From NCBI RefSeq assembly GCF_900156155.1, contig NZ_FTMD01000002.1, forward strand, positions 459,136 through 523,135: 64,000 nucleotides of DNA. The letters run 5' to 3'. Numbering within the stretch: the first letter of the stretch is position 1; each line of letters starts with the position of its first letter. Both the position numbers and the translations under genes were made by a program. Shown here one piece after another: positions 44,862-54,125 of the stretch. This DNA is from Aromatoleum tolulyticum. GTDB lineage: Bacteria; Pseudomonadota; Gammaproteobacteria; Burkholderiales; Rhodocyclaceae. The notes under the pieces were generated by a model that was not told the DNA's origin, did not search any database, and saw only the letters and a list, made by a program, of their open reading frames with translations.

Positions 44862-45791
44862 TCAACCGCCGGCGATTGATTGGAGGGTGCGCCGATACGT
44901 CGGAAGCCGGGGTCCGCCGGTTGCCACGGCACGTTCCGCCGCGTCCCGCGCTGCCTGCGCCTGGCCCCGCTCATGCAGGATCTGGGCGAGGTTGTTCCAG
45001 GCATCGCCGGAATCCGGGTGATCGGCCGCCGCCCGCCGGAAGGCGGATTCGGCCGACTCGGTGTCGCCGCGGCCGTATGCGATGTTGCCGAGGCCCATGC
45101 GGGCGACGAGATTGTTCGGCCACCGCCCGAGTGCCGTGCGGTATGCCTCCTCGGCGGCAGCCGGGGCGACCCGTTCCAGCGCCACCGCCGCGTTCACATA
45201 ATCGGCTTCGGCGGCCGTGGCGGGAAGCCGGTCGGGCGGCAGCGCGACGAACGCCCACCGCCCGGATTTCGCCCAGCTGCGGTCGAAGGCGTCGATGTCC
45301 ATGACGAGGCGCTTCTCGCGTCCCGAGCGCAGCACCACCTCGCGGCTGCGCAGGTCGTAGCCCACCACCACCGCGTAGTGCCACTGAGGCGCCCAATCGA
45401 GGCGGAGGTTCTGCAGCACCACCACCGGATGGCCCGCGGCCAGTTCCTTCAGGAGCGCCTGCGGTTCCGCGGCGAGAGGATAGGCCACGGCACCGGAGCG
45501 GCGCGCCGCGGCCAGCATCTCGGGCTGCAGGCTTCCCTGGCGGGCGGGAATGTAGACCTCATTTACGAGATCCTCGGGCGCCCGCCGGATGCCGGCACTA
45601 CCCAAGGCCGTAGCCAGCGCGGCAGGGCCGCACAGGTACTCCTCCTGCGGGTGGAACGGGGCATCCGTCCTTTCGGCCCACGCCGGGAACGGGTCACCCG
45701 GCGGGTTGCCCCAGTCTCCCGGCGGAAGGCTCGCACAGGCGGCCAGCAGCAGGGCTGCGGCAACGCTCAGGCAAGATGCGGGAAGTTTCAC
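44862..45791 (-). CDS. PA2778-type cysteine peptidase lipoprotein with TPR tail
   Basis: Protein of 309 residues. The N-terminal signal ends in a lipobox (LLLAACAS, lipidated Cys). A C39-like papain fold follows with catalytic Cys in EYLCGPAALATAL, His in QWHYAVVVGYD and a later Asp. From about residue 205 the chain forms TPR repeats (AYRTALGRWPNNLVARMGLG, then AWNNLAQILHERGQ). The combination matches the PA2778 family, whose members travel with a PA2779 protein as here. Start GTG 45791 or TTG 45803, both overlapping or touching the upstream stop. Substrate unknown. Confidence 0.83.
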   Translation of the reverse strand: MKLPASCLSVAAALLLAACASLPPGDWGNPPGDPFPAWAERTDAPFHPQEEYLCGPAALATALGSAGIRRAPEDLVNEVYIPARQGSLQPEMLAAARRSGAVAYPLAAEPQALLKELAAGHPVVVLQNLRLDWAPQWHYAVVVGYDLRSREVVLRSGREKRLVMDIDAFDRSWAKSGRWAFVALPPDRLPATAAEADYVNAAVALERVAPAAAEEAYRTALGRWPNNLVARMGLGNIAYGRGDTESAESAFRRAAADHPDSGDAWNNLAQILHERGQAQAARDAAERAVATGGPRLPTYRRTLQSIAGG

Positions 45792-45792
45792 A

Positions 45793-46149
45793 TCAGAGCG
45801 CAATCACCACGAGGATCGCGACGAGGACGATGAGGATCCACTCCATCGTCGTGATGTTGCCCCCTGCCGGCATCGAGTCGATGCGTTGCGCGAGGGCATG
45901 GATTTCCTGCTGGTCCAGGGCCGCAACGCGGTCGGCGGCGACGATCCCGTCCACGCCCATGGTCTGGAGCCGTTCCTTGACGGTCGCCTGTTCGAGGAAG
46001 CGTTGAACCTTGGCGCGGTCGGCATCTGCGGATTCGTGGCTGGCGACGTCCGGGGTGGCCACCAATTCGGCGCGCAGGGCCGGTGTATGGAAGCCGACAG
46101 CAAGCGCGAGTAGCGCGATCGGAGCGAGTCGGGCGGAATTCTTCTTCAT
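45793..46149 (-). CDS. PA2779-type small membrane protein
   Basis: Protein of 118 residues. It has a signal peptide or first helix (residues 8-25), a polar central part with RAKVQRFLEQATVKERLQTMG, and a C-terminal membrane helix (MEWILIVLVAILVVIAL). This matches the PA2779 family, normally encoded next to a PA2778-type peptidase, as here. It is first in the pair, with GGAGAAGATC upstream. Probably a membrane partner or substrate of the peptidase. Confidence 0.83.
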   Translation of the reverse strand: MKKNSARLAPIALLALAVGFHTPALRAELVATPDVASHESADADRAKVQRFLEQATVKERLQTMGVDGIVAADRVAALDQQEIHALAQRIDSMPAGGNITTMEWILIVLVAILVVIAL

Positions 46150-46352
46150 GATCTTCTCCTTCTCCAGCTGGACAAGTGCTCATTCGACACCCTTGGCCCG
46201 TGAAGATTGCAGCGGAATTGTCATGAAACCTTTCAGAACCCGCCCGCGTTGCTCCCTTCCGAAGAGCGCCCGCACACTGCGGGTGTGGGCCGTGCGACCG
46301 AAACCGGCAAGGGGTTCCGGCTGCACGAGCAGCGCAAGCTTGTGTTACGCGA

Positions 46353-46955
46353 TCAGCGTGCAGCCAGCTTGGCGGCGATCTGGGCGACGTGCTTGCCCTG
46401 GAAGCGGGCGATCGCCAGTTCGTTCTCGCTCGGCTGGCGCGAACCGTCGCCCGCGGCCAGCGTCGTCGCGCCGTAGGGGCTACCGCCGGTAATCTCGTCC
46501 ATGGTCATCTGCCGCGTTTCCGAATACGGGCAACCGACGATCACCATGCCCTGGTGCAGCAGCGTGGTGTGGAAGCTGGTGATGGTGGTTTCCTGCCCGC
46601 CGTGCTGCGTGGCGGTGCTGGCGAATACGCTGCCGACCTTGCCGATCAGCGCCCCGGACATCCACAGGCCCCCGGTCTGATCGAGGAAGTTGCGCATCTG
46701 CGAGGCCATGTTGCCGAAGCGCGTCGGCGTACCGAAGATGATCGCGTCGTAGTCCGGAAGTTCGGCGACGGTGGCGATCGGCGCGGCCTGATCGACTTTC
46801 ATGCCCGACTTGCGCGCGATCTCTTCCGGAACCAGCTCCGGAACCCGCTTGATAGTCACTTCGGCGCCCGCGTCGCGCACGCCTTCGGCAACCGCGGCGG
46901 CCATCTTTTCGATATGCCCGTAGGATGAATAGTACAGAACGAGAACCTTGGCCAT
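46353..46955 (-). CDS. wrbA: NAD(P)H:quinone oxidoreductase WrbA
   Basis: Protein of 200 residues with the flavodoxin-like WrbA fold: [16 protein letters not shown] (FMN phosphate loop), [21 protein letters not shown], cut here at 20, [19 protein letters not shown] and a [14 protein letters not shown] end. It reduces quinones by two electrons to protect against redox cycling. GAGGAGTTGTC precedes the ATG. Monocistronic. Confidence 0.95.
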   Translation of the reverse strand: MAKVLVLYYSSYGHIEKMAAAVAEGVRDAGAEVTIKRVPELVPEEIARKSGMKVDQAAPIATVAELPDYDAIIFGTPTRFGNMASQMRNFLDQTGGLWMSGALIGKVGSVFASTATQHGGQETTITSFHTTLLHQGMVIVGCPYSETRQMTMDEITGGSPYGATTLAAGDGSRQPSENELAIARFQGKHVAQIAAKLAAR

Positions 46956-47280
46956 GACAACTCCTCATCTATCGATCGGATACGTTCAACTGCCTGTTCC
47001 AGCGTCGTGAATGCATCATCCGGGCGTCTCATCGATGTCATGCCGGCAGGTCGGTAAACGCGGTGCCTGCCGCATTCATTCCGAGGTACTGGAAATTGTC
47101 TCGACCCGGCGCCCGTCGAGTGCCGCTTCAGTGTAGCGAGGCGAAGTCGAATGCGTCCATCTCCACACGTAAGGACGCACGGATAGACCGATTGACTACG
47201 CACTGCCCTCTTCGGTCGATTCAGCCCCGCCTGGCACGGCACTTCGGAAGCGCTACGGACCGGGCGGTCGCGATTCGCGC
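46956..47280. other. Non-coding stretch between wrbA and a LysR gene
   Basis: About 325 bp. Short open frames on both strands lack ribosome sites and protein-like features. It should contain the wrbA promoter; no clear repeat, RNA gene or terminator was recognised. Confidence 0.5.
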
Positions 47281-48246
47281 CTACGAAGAGAGGCCGATCG
47301 TCGTTCCTGCCATGTCGCGGATTTCGCTGTCACCGAGGACATGGTCCGGACTGTCCGTCAGGCGCTCCACCGCGAAGTCGATGAACTTGCGCACCCGCGC
47401 TGGTTGCGCGCGCCGGCTTCCGTAAAAGAGGTGGACGCTCATGTGGTCGGTCATGTACTGCGTGAGCAGCGGCACAAGACGGCCGGCACGCAAATGCGGC
47501 ACGGCGGAAAAACCCGCGAGTTGGCCGATCACCATTCCGTCGAGCACCGCCTGCAGTTCCGTTTCGGCATCGTTGGTCGACAGGGCCGGCGGAAAATCGC
47601 GCTGGACCACTTCGTTGCCGATCTTCAGGAACCACGGATAGACCAGGCCGGTCGCCGGATGGCGAAACACGCTGCACCGATGGGCCGAGAGTTCGTCCAG
47701 GCTCTTCGGAACCCCGTAGCGCTCGAGATATGCCGGGGCGGCGCAGATAATCAGCGGCACCACGAAGAGCTTGCGCGCGATCAGGCCCTCCTCCGGCGGC
47801 GAGCCGATCCGGAATCCCACGTCCGCGCGCTCCTGCACCCAGTTCGCGATCTGGTCGTCCAGATGGAGGTCGGGCTGCACGTCCGGATGTTGCTGGCAAA
47901 ACGCGTTGATCACCGGCCACAGAAGCGACGCGAAACTCGATCGCGGTGCGATGATGCGCAGGGGCCCGGCGATTTCATCCTTGGCAACCGTTACCCGCCG
48001 CAGCGCGCGTTCGAGCATCGCCATCGCGGGCTGGGCCGATTCCAGAAATTGTCGCCCCTCCTCGGTCAGCGCAATGTGCCGGGTGGTACGGTGCAGCAGA
48101 CGCACGCCGAGGTGCTGTTCGAGCTGCGCCACGGCCTGGCTGGCGGCCTGCGGACTCACGCCCAGCGCTGCGGCGGCCTTGCGCAGGCTGCCCAGCTCCA
48201 CTGCCTTCGTGAAGGTGCTGATGGCGCGCATCTCGTTGATCGGCAT
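47281..48246 (-). CDS. LysR-family regulator next to a molybdenum hydroxylase operon
   Basis: Protein of 321 residues. The helix-turn-helix part is [20 protein letters not shown] and [20 protein letters not shown]; the C-terminal PBP2 domain contains [17 protein letters not shown]. The CrgA/DsdA-like subgroup is suggested by [15 protein letters not shown]. The ATG at 48246 is preceded by GGAGAGG. It is divergent from the iorAB-xdhC operon with a palindrome between them, so it probably controls that operon. Confidence 0.88.
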   Translation of the reverse strand: MPINEMRAISTFTKAVELGSLRKAAAALGVSPQAASQAVAQLEQHLGVRLLHRTTRHIALTEEGRQFLESAQPAMAMLERALRRVTVAKDEIAGPLRIIAPRSSFASLLWPVINAFCQQHPDVQPDLHLDDQIANWVQERADVGFRIGSPPEEGLIARKLFVVPLIICAAPAYLERYGVPKSLDELSAHRCSVFRHPATGLVYPWFLKIGNEVVQRDFPPALSTNDAETELQAVLDGMVIGQLAGFSAVPHLRAGRLVPLLTQYMTDHMSVHLFYGSRRAQPARVRKFIDFAVERLTDSPDHVLGDSEIRDMAGTTIGLSS

Positions 48247-48288
48247 CCGACCTCTCCAAGGTGTTAGCAGAAACGGGCGACGGGAGAT

Positions 48289-48307
48289 TAGCAAGTTTCG
48301 CTTGCTA
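48289..48307. promoter_or_regulatory. Palindromic LysR operator candidate
   Basis: TAGCAAG-TTTCG-CTTGCTA is a perfect 7-bp inverted repeat with a 5-nt centre, located between the divergent lysR and iorA starts, 42 bp upstream of the lysR ATG. It is a good candidate for the binding site of the adjacent LysR protein. Confidence 0.6.
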
Positions 48308-48466
48308 GTGGTTCAAGATGTTGCTCGCTATTCGATGAACAATACACGCCATAAGCTTCACGGCAGGCAAGAAAAGAAGCTCCGACTCGCGCCCGTCCCC
48401 GCTTTGGCCTCCGTAAATACCCGTGCCGCCGCGCCCAACATCCGACTGATGCAGGATCGAACCGCC

Positions 48467-48940
48467 ATGATCACTCTCGATATCAACGGCCACGAGCACA
48501 CGCTCGACGTCGCGCCCGACACGCCCTTGCTGTGGGCACTGCGGGACACCCTGGGTCTCACCGGCACCAAGTTCGGCTGCGGCGCCGCGCTGTGCGGCGC
48601 CTGTACGGTGCATCTCGACGGTCAGGCCGTCCGATCGTGCATCACCCCGATCTCCGCCGCGGCTGGCAAGAAGGTCACCACCATCGAAGCGGCCACCGAC
48701 GGCGGCGACCGCATCGGCGCCGCCGTGCGCGACGCCTGGGTCAAGCACGACGTGGCCCAGTGCGGCTACTGCCAGAGCGGACAGATCATGAGCGCCACCG
48801 CGTTCCTGAAGTCGCTGCCGCAGGGCAAGCAGCCCACGCCCGAAGAAATCGACGCAGCGATGGCGGGCAACCTCTGCCGCTGCGGTACCTACGCCCGCAT
48901 CCGCGCCGCCATCGCCGACGCGGCCCGCACGATTGCCTGA
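48467..48940 (+). CDS. iorA: Molybdenum hydroxylase, 2Fe-2S subunit (IorA type)
   Basis: Protein of 157 residues carrying two [2Fe-2S] clusters: a plant-type site [14 protein letters not shown] near residue 40-52, and a helical-bundle site CGYCQSGQ with CRCGTY near the end. This is the small subunit of isoquinoline 1-oxidoreductase-like or aldehyde-oxidising enzymes, which lack a separate FAD subunit. AGGATCG lies upstream of the ATG. It is followed at 11 bp by the large subunit. The true substrate may be an aldehyde or N-heterocycle. Confidence 0.92.
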   Translation: MITLDINGHEHTLDVAPDTPLLWALRDTLGLTGTKFGCGAALCGACTVHLDGQAVRSCITPISAAAGKKVTTIEAATDGGDRIGAAVRDAWVKHDVAQCGYCQSGQIMSATAFLKSLPQGKQPTPEEIDAAMAGNLCRCGTYARIRAAIADAARTIA

Positions 48941-48951
48941 CAGAGACCGAC

Positions 48952-51192
48952 ATGCTGCCCGATACCTTTCCCGACCCACTGCCGCCCGCCCTGCGCGACC
49001 TGCTGCAGCGTGACGATCCCGCTCCGCACGCCGCAATGTCCCGCCGCAGTTTCCTGAAACTGACCGGACTGGGGGGCCTGGCGCTGGGCGCCTTTCCGCT
49101 GATAGCCGCAGCACAAGGTACTGCCGCGAAGACCGAATCCCTCAAGCCCACGCAGCAGCCGTCCGCCTTCCTTCACATCGATGCCGACGGGGTGGTGACC
49201 GTGGCGATCAACCGCCTCGAGTTCGGCCAGGGCGTGCAGACGGCCCTGCCGATGATCCTGGCCGAGGAGCTGGACGCGGACTGGAGCAAGGTGCGGACGC
49301 GCTTTGGCGACAGTTCCCCCGCCTATGCCGATCCGGCCTACGGCATGCACATCACCGGCGGCTCCAATTCGGTGAAGAACAGCTTCGTCCAGTACCGCGA
49401 GCTCGGCGCCCGCGCCCGCGCGATGCTCCTTTCCGCCGCCGCGGCGCGCTGGAACGTCGACGTGGCGGCGCTGCGCACCGAATCGGGCAAGGTGCTCGGC
49501 CCGGGCGGGCGCAGCCTTGGTTACGGCGAGCTGGCCGAAGCCGCGATGGCGCAGCCCGTTCCCGCACGCGTCGCGCTCAAGGACCCGAAGAATTTCCGCC
49601 TCATCGGACGGGCGACGCCCCGCCTCGATGGCGGAGCGAAGAGCAGCGGCCGGCAGGACTTCGGCATCGACGTGCACCTGCCGGGCCAGCTCACCGCGGT
49701 GATCGCACACCCGCCGGTGTTCGGCGCAAGGCTGCGCACCGTGGACGACAAGGCTGCGCGCCGCGTCAAAGGGGTGAAGGCGGTGCTGCGCGTCCCGCTT
49801 GAACGCGGGGGCGAAGGTGTCGCGGTGCTGGCCGACGGCTACTGGCCGGCGAAGCAGGGTCGCGAGGCGCTGGCGCTGGAGTGGGATACGGCCGGCGTCG
49901 AACGCGTCGACAGCGCGCGCCAATTGGCACAATACCGCGAGCTCGCCGCGCAACCCGGTCCGCGCCATTTCGATGCGGACATGACGCCGCTCGATAACGC
50001 GCCGCACAGGATTGAAGCGGAGTTCGTCTTTCCCTACCTCGCGCACGCGCCGATGGAGCCGCTCAACTGCACCGTGCGGATCGGCGCGGACGGGGCCGAG
50101 CTGTGGGTCGGCACCCAGTTTCCCGGCATCGACGGACAGGCCGCGGCGCGCGTGTTCGGGCTGAAGCCCGAGCAGGTCAAGGTGCATGTGCAGATGGCCG
50201 GCGGCGGTTTCGGCCGCCGCGCGGTCGGCTCGAGCGACTACGTGGTCGAGGCCTGCGAAATCGCCAAGGCGGCCCGCGCCGCCGGATTCGATGCGCCGGT
50301 GCGCATGGTATGGAGCCGCGAGGACGACATCCGCGGCGGCTATTACCGTCCCATGCATCTGCACCGCGCACGCATCGGCTTCGACGGGCGCGGCCGCGTC
50401 CTCGCCTGGGATCATGTCCTGGTCGGCCAGTCGATCGCCGCGGGCACGCCGTTCGAGGGCGGCATGATCAAGAACGGCGTCGACCGCAGCGCGGTGGAAG
50501 GCATGCGCGAACCCTATCCGCTGCCGATGCGCCTCACCGTCCACCATCCGAAACTCAACGTCCCGGTACTGTGGTGGCGCAGCGTCGGCTCCACCCACAC
50601 TGCCTTCGTGATGGAGACGCTGCTCGACGAGATCGCGCGTGCGACGCAGCAGGATCCGGTCGCCTATCGCCTGGCGCTCTTCGGCGACCAGCACCCGCGC
50701 CACCGTGCCGCGTTGCAACTGGCGGTGGACAAGAGCGGCTACGGCAAACGGCGCCTGCCCGCAGGCCGTGCCTGGGGCGTGGCGGTGCATGAGTCCTTCA
50801 GCTCGGTGGTCGCTTACGTGGTCGAAGCCTCGCTGCAGCAGGGCCGGCCGGTGCTCCACCGCGTGACCGCCGGCGTACACTGCAATCTCGCCGTGAATCC
50901 GCGCGGCGTGGAAGCGCAGGTGCAGGGGGCTGCGATGATGGCGCTGTCGATGTGCCTGCCGGGTGCGGCGATCACATTCAAGGACGGTGAGGTCGAGCAA
51001 CGCAACTTCGACGCCTACACGGTCGCACGCATCACCGAAGCGCCCGAGTTCGACGTGCACATCGTCCCCAGCGCCGAACCGCCCACGGGCATGGGGGAGC
51101 CGGGCCTGCCGCCCCTGGCGCCGGCCTTCGCCAATGCGATCGCGCGGCTGACGGGACAGCCGATTCGCGAACTGCCCTTCCAGCTCGCCTGA
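48952..51192 (+). CDS. iorB: Molybdenum hydroxylase, large subunit (IorB type)
   Basis: Protein of 746 residues. A twin-arginine signal (MSRRSFLKLTGLGG) begins near residue 29, so the folded heterodimer is exported to the periplasm. The molybdopterin-cytosine dinucleotide enzyme motifs include RLEFGQGVQTALPMIL, APMEPLNCTV, AGGGFGRRAVGS and GEPGLPPLAPAFANAI. IorB-type subunits oxidise N-heterocycles or aldehydes. No cytochrome c acceptor gene follows, unlike three-gene relatives. The operon continues with an XdhC maturation gene. Confidence 0.92.
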   Translation: MLPDTFPDPLPPALRDLLQRDDPAPHAAMSRRSFLKLTGLGGLALGAFPLIAAAQGTAAKTESLKPTQQPSAFLHIDADGVVTVAINRLEFGQGVQTALPMILAEELDADWSKVRTRFGDSSPAYADPAYGMHITGGSNSVKNSFVQYRELGARARAMLLSAAAARWNVDVAALRTESGKVLGPGGRSLGYGELAEAAMAQPVPARVALKDPKNFRLIGRATPRLDGGAKSSGRQDFGIDVHLPGQLTAVIAHPPVFGARLRTVDDKAARRVKGVKAVLRVPLERGGEGVAVLADGYWPAKQGREALALEWDTAGVERVDSARQLAQYRELAAQPGPRHFDADMTPLDNAPHRIEAEFVFPYLAHAPMEPLNCTVRIGADGAELWVGTQFPGIDGQAAARVFGLKPEQVKVHVQMAGGGFGRRAVGSSDYVVEACEIAKAARAAGFDAPVRMVWSREDDIRGGYYRPMHLHRARIGFDGRGRVLAWDHVLVGQSIAAGTPFEGGMIKNGVDRSAVEGMREPYPLPMRLTVHHPKLNVPVLWWRSVGSTHTAFVMETLLDEIARATQQDPVAYRLALFGDQHPRHRAALQLAVDKSGYGKRRLPAGRAWGVAVHESFSSVVAYVVEASLQQGRPVLHRVTAGVHCNLAVNPRGVEAQVQGAAMMALSMCLPGAAITFKDGEVEQRNFDAYTVARITEAPEFDVHIVPSAEPPTGMGEPGLPPLAPAFANAIARLTGQPIRELPFQLA

Positions 51193-51232
51193 ACGCGCCC
51201 GGACGGTACGCGGACATCATCGGAGGAACACG

Positions 51233-52264
51233 ATGGAAGATCTCGACACCCTGGTTCTGCGCACCGCGTGCGCGTGGCAGGCGGACGGCCTGCCGGTCGT
51301 GCTGGTCACCGTCGCCCGCACCTGGGGTTCGTCGCCGCGCCCGCCCGGCTCGCTGATGGCGATCAAAGCCGACGGGGCAACCGTCGGTTCGGTGTCGGGC
51401 GGCTGCATCGAGGACGACCTGATCGAGCGCATCCGGGCCGGCGGCATCCACGCGGCCTGCCCTGCCCTCGCGCCGACCGTGCAGCGCTACGGCATCACCG
51501 CCGACGAGGCGCACCGCTTCGGCCTGCCGTGCGGCGGCACCATCGAACTGGTGCTGGAACCGGTGTCGCCGCACAGCCGGCTGGACGAACTGCTGGCAGC
51601 GTGCGAGCAGCGCCGCAGCGTCGAACGCATCCTCGATCTCGCCACCGGCGGGGTCGAGTTGCGCGACGGGCGCCGCGATGGCGTGCCGCATCTGGACGAA
51701 CGGCGTCTCACGACCTATCTCGGGCCGCAGTTCCGCATCATCGTCATCGGCGCCGGCGACCTGTCGCGTTTCCTGTGCCAGATTGCGCTCGGCCTGGGAT
51801 TCGAGGTGATCGTCTGCGACCCGCGCATCGAACGCCACGCGGCCTGGTCCCTGCCGGGCGTCGGGATCAGCCGCGAGATGCCGGATGACCTGATCCTGCG
51901 CCTCAAGCCCGACGCGCGCACCGCAGTGGTGGCGCTGACGCACGACCCGAAGCTCGACGACCTCGCGCTGATCGATGCGCTGCGGTCCGACGCCTTCTAT
52001 GTTGCTGCCATCGGTTCGCGACGGAATACGTCATTGCGGCGCGAGCGGCTGGGCACCCATTTCGGCCTGACCGAGGCGGAACTGGCGTCCCTGCACGGCC
52101 CGGCGGGACTCTACATCGGCAGCAAGACCCCGGCCGAAATCGCGCTGTCGATCATGGCGGAAGTGGTCGCGGTGAAGAACGGCGTCGCGCTGCCGGCGCA
52201 GGCCCGCGTCGATACGGGCAAGTCCGGGCAATCGACGCCGGTCGAAGCGGGATGCGGGGTGTGA
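51233..52264 (+). CDS. xdhC: XdhC-family molybdenum cofactor insertion protein
   Basis: Protein of 343 residues. The N-terminal XdhC/CoxI domain shows ARTWGSSPRPPGSLMAI and GSVSGGCIEDDL; the C-terminal Rossmann part shows VIGAGDLSRFLCQIALGLGF and AAIGSRRNTSLRRERL. Such proteins deliver sulfurated molybdenum cofactor to hydroxylases and belong with the IorAB genes 40 bp upstream. GGAGGAACACG precedes the ATG. Confidence 0.92.
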   Translation: MEDLDTLVLRTACAWQADGLPVVLVTVARTWGSSPRPPGSLMAIKADGATVGSVSGGCIEDDLIERIRAGGIHAACPALAPTVQRYGITADEAHRFGLPCGGTIELVLEPVSPHSRLDELLAACEQRRSVERILDLATGGVELRDGRRDGVPHLDERRLTTYLGPQFRIIVIGAGDLSRFLCQIALGLGFEVIVCDPRIERHAAWSLPGVGISREMPDDLILRLKPDARTAVVALTHDPKLDDLALIDALRSDAFYVAAIGSRRNTSLRRERLGTHFGLTEAELASLHGPAGLYIGSKTPAEIALSIMAEVVAVKNGVALPAQARVDTGKSGQSTPVEAGCGV

Positions 52265-52313
52265 CGGGGCGAAGAGAAGGATCGGAAACCCGTCGCGCCA
52301 CCGCAGACCACGC

Positions 52314-52781
52314 CTAGCGCTGGAAGCAGGTCTCCGTTCCGAAGTTTCCGCCCTTGAATTCGGGCTCGTAGTAGTACTTGGTGAAGGTCCACTTGCCGTT
52401 CTTGCCCTTCGCGAACGACGCGATCCCGGTACCGTAATCCTTGGGCGCCGGGTCGGTGTTCGCGAAGTAGATGCCCATCTCCCGGCCCTTCGTCGCAGCC
52501 TGGCCGGGGTACTCGCCGTATCCGGACACCTCGAGCTTGAAGCGATAAGCCCCGTACTCGCCGTGGCTCTGGGACGGCACCAGTTCCAGCGTCACGACGC
52601 CGTTGTACGGCCCTTCGCGGCTGTCCATGCCGCGGCAGTCATAGACGCCGCTGTAATCCACCCCCTTGAACGGCACGGGCGCCATGCGCCTCGAGGCGGG
52701 CTTCGCGGCGGACGTCTCCTGCGCCAGCGCGGGGGCCGAGCACAGCATGAGCACGAGAAATGCGGACGACGGAATTTTCAT
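52314..52781 (-). CDS. Exported protein of unknown function
   Basis: Protein of 155 residues with signal peptide (cleavage at ALA-QE). The mature domain of about 110 residues is beta-rich (VDYSGVYDCRGMDSREG, YGAYRFKLEVSGYGEYPG, KWTFTKYYYEPEF) with two Cys (DCRG, ETCF) that could pair. Start ATG 52781; the frame is open further upstream but signal-peptide logic favours this start. No family recognised. It is convergent to xdhC and divergent from the GST gene. Confidence 0.7.
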   Translation of the reverse strand: MKIPSSAFLVLMLCSAPALAQETSAAKPASRRMAPVPFKGVDYSGVYDCRGMDSREGPYNGVVTLELVPSQSHGEYGAYRFKLEVSGYGEYPGQAATKGREMGIYFANTDPAPKDYGTGIASFAKGKNGKWTFTKYYYEPEFKGGNFGTETCFQR

Positions 52782-52870
52782 TGGAGCACGGTGTCGATGA
52801 AGATTCGATATTCTAAATGCGAAGCGCTGCAGGACTTCCGCATCCGAGCTGAAGGTTTGAGGACATTCCG

Positions 52871-53749
52871 ATGAGCGACAACACCTACACACCGCCGAAA
52901 GTCTGGAAATGGGAAGCACCCAGCGGCGGCAAGTTCGCCAACATCAACCGCCCGATCGCGGGCCCGACGCACGAAAAGGCGCTTCCTGTCGGCAAGCACC
53001 CGCTGCAGCTCTACTCGCTGGCAACGCCGAACGGCGTGAAGGTCACGATCATGTTGGAGGAGCTGCTCGAGCGCGGTATCGCCGGGGCCGAGTACGACGC
53101 CCACCTGATCCGCATCACCGAGGGCGAGCAGTTCGGCAGCGGCTTCGTCGCGGTGAATCCCAACTCCAAGATCCCCGCCCTGCTCGACCGCAGCGTCACC
53201 CCGCCGATCCGCGTGTTCGAGTCCGGCTCGATCCTGCTTTACCTCGCGGAGAAGTTCGACGCCTTCCTCCCCAAGGGCCTGGCTGCGCGCACCGAGTGCC
53301 TGTCGTGGCTGTTCTGGCAGATGGGCAGCGCGCCCCTCCTCGGCGGCGGCTTCGGCCATTTCTATGCCTATGCGCCGGAGAAATACGAGTACCCGATCAA
53401 CCGCTATGCGATGGAGGCGAAACGCCAGCTCGACGTACTGAACCGCCAGCTGGCCGAGCGGCGCTACATCGCCGGCGACGACTACACCATCGCCGACATC
53501 GCGATCTGGCCGTGGTACGGCGGGCTGGTGCTGAATCACGTGTACGAGGCGGCGGAGTTCCTCGACGCAAGCACCTACATGCATGTCCTGCGCTGGGCAC
53601 AGGAGATTGCCCAACGGCCGGCCGTGCAGCGCGGCCGCAAGGTCAATCGCACCTGGGGCGAGCCGGGCGAGCAGCTGCACGAGCGGCACGACGCGAGCGA
53701 CTTCGAGTACCGCACGCAGGACAAGCTCGCGACGGGCGAAGACGGCTGA
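52871..53749 (+). CDS. yghU: YghU-type glutathione S-transferase
   Basis: Protein of 292 residues. It begins with the YghU-type extension (TYTPPKVWKWE, SGGKFANINRPIAG) followed by a thioredoxin fold (LQLYSLATPNGVKVTIMLEE, NPNSKIPALLD, ESGSILLYLAEKF) and an all-helical C-terminal domain with YPINRYAMEAKRQLDVLNR. YghU proteins have disulfide-bond reductase activity with glutathione. Single gene. Confidence 0.92.
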   Translation: MSDNTYTPPKVWKWEAPSGGKFANINRPIAGPTHEKALPVGKHPLQLYSLATPNGVKVTIMLEELLERGIAGAEYDAHLIRITEGEQFGSGFVAVNPNSKIPALLDRSVTPPIRVFESGSILLYLAEKFDAFLPKGLAARTECLSWLFWQMGSAPLLGGGFGHFYAYAPEKYEYPINRYAMEAKRQLDVLNRQLAERRYIAGDDYTIADIAIWPWYGGLVLNHVYEAAEFLDASTYMHVLRWAQEIAQRPAVQRGRKVNRTWGEPGEQLHERHDASDFEYRTQDKLATGEDG

Positions 53750-53819
53750 GGGACGGCTCCGTCCGCGCCGCGCCGATCCGGCACATTGCCCGACACCGCC
53801 GACCGCCGGCGACGCCCGC

Positions 53820-54113
53820 TCAGGCCACGGCGTCGGACGTTTCCGAGTTGTTGCGCGTCCTTCGCACCGGCACCGCCTTGGGATCGCAGGTGATCGGACG
53901 ATAGATCTCGACCCGGTCGCCGTCCTTGAGGGCGGCGTCCAGTTTGACGACACGCGCGTAGACGCCGACCTTCTGCACTGCGAGGTCGATGTGCGGGAAA
54001 AGTCCGAGAATGCCCGAACGCTCGATGGCAGCCTTCACGTTGCTGCCTTCGGGCAGTTCGAGCTTCAGCGACACCTGCTGCCCCGGTTCCGAATAAGCCA
54101 CCACGATCTGCAT
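53820..54113 (-). CDS. rnfH: RnfH family ubiquitin-like protein
   Basis: Protein of 97 residues of the RnfH/UPF0125 family with a ubiquitin-like beta-grasp pattern: MQIVVAYSEPGQQVSLKLEL, cut here, KAAIERSGIL, VGVYARVVKLDAALKDGDRVEIYRP (split at the motif) and a basic tail. It is the last gene of the rnf operon, 12 bp after rnfE. Its role in the complex is not established. Confidence 0.9.
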   Translation of the reverse strand: MQIVVAYSEPGQQVSLKLELPEGSNVKAAIERSGILGLFPHIDLAVQKVGVYARVVKLDAALKDGDRVEIYRPITCDPKAVPVRRTRNNSETSDAVA

Positions 54114-54125
54114 CGACGACCTCCT

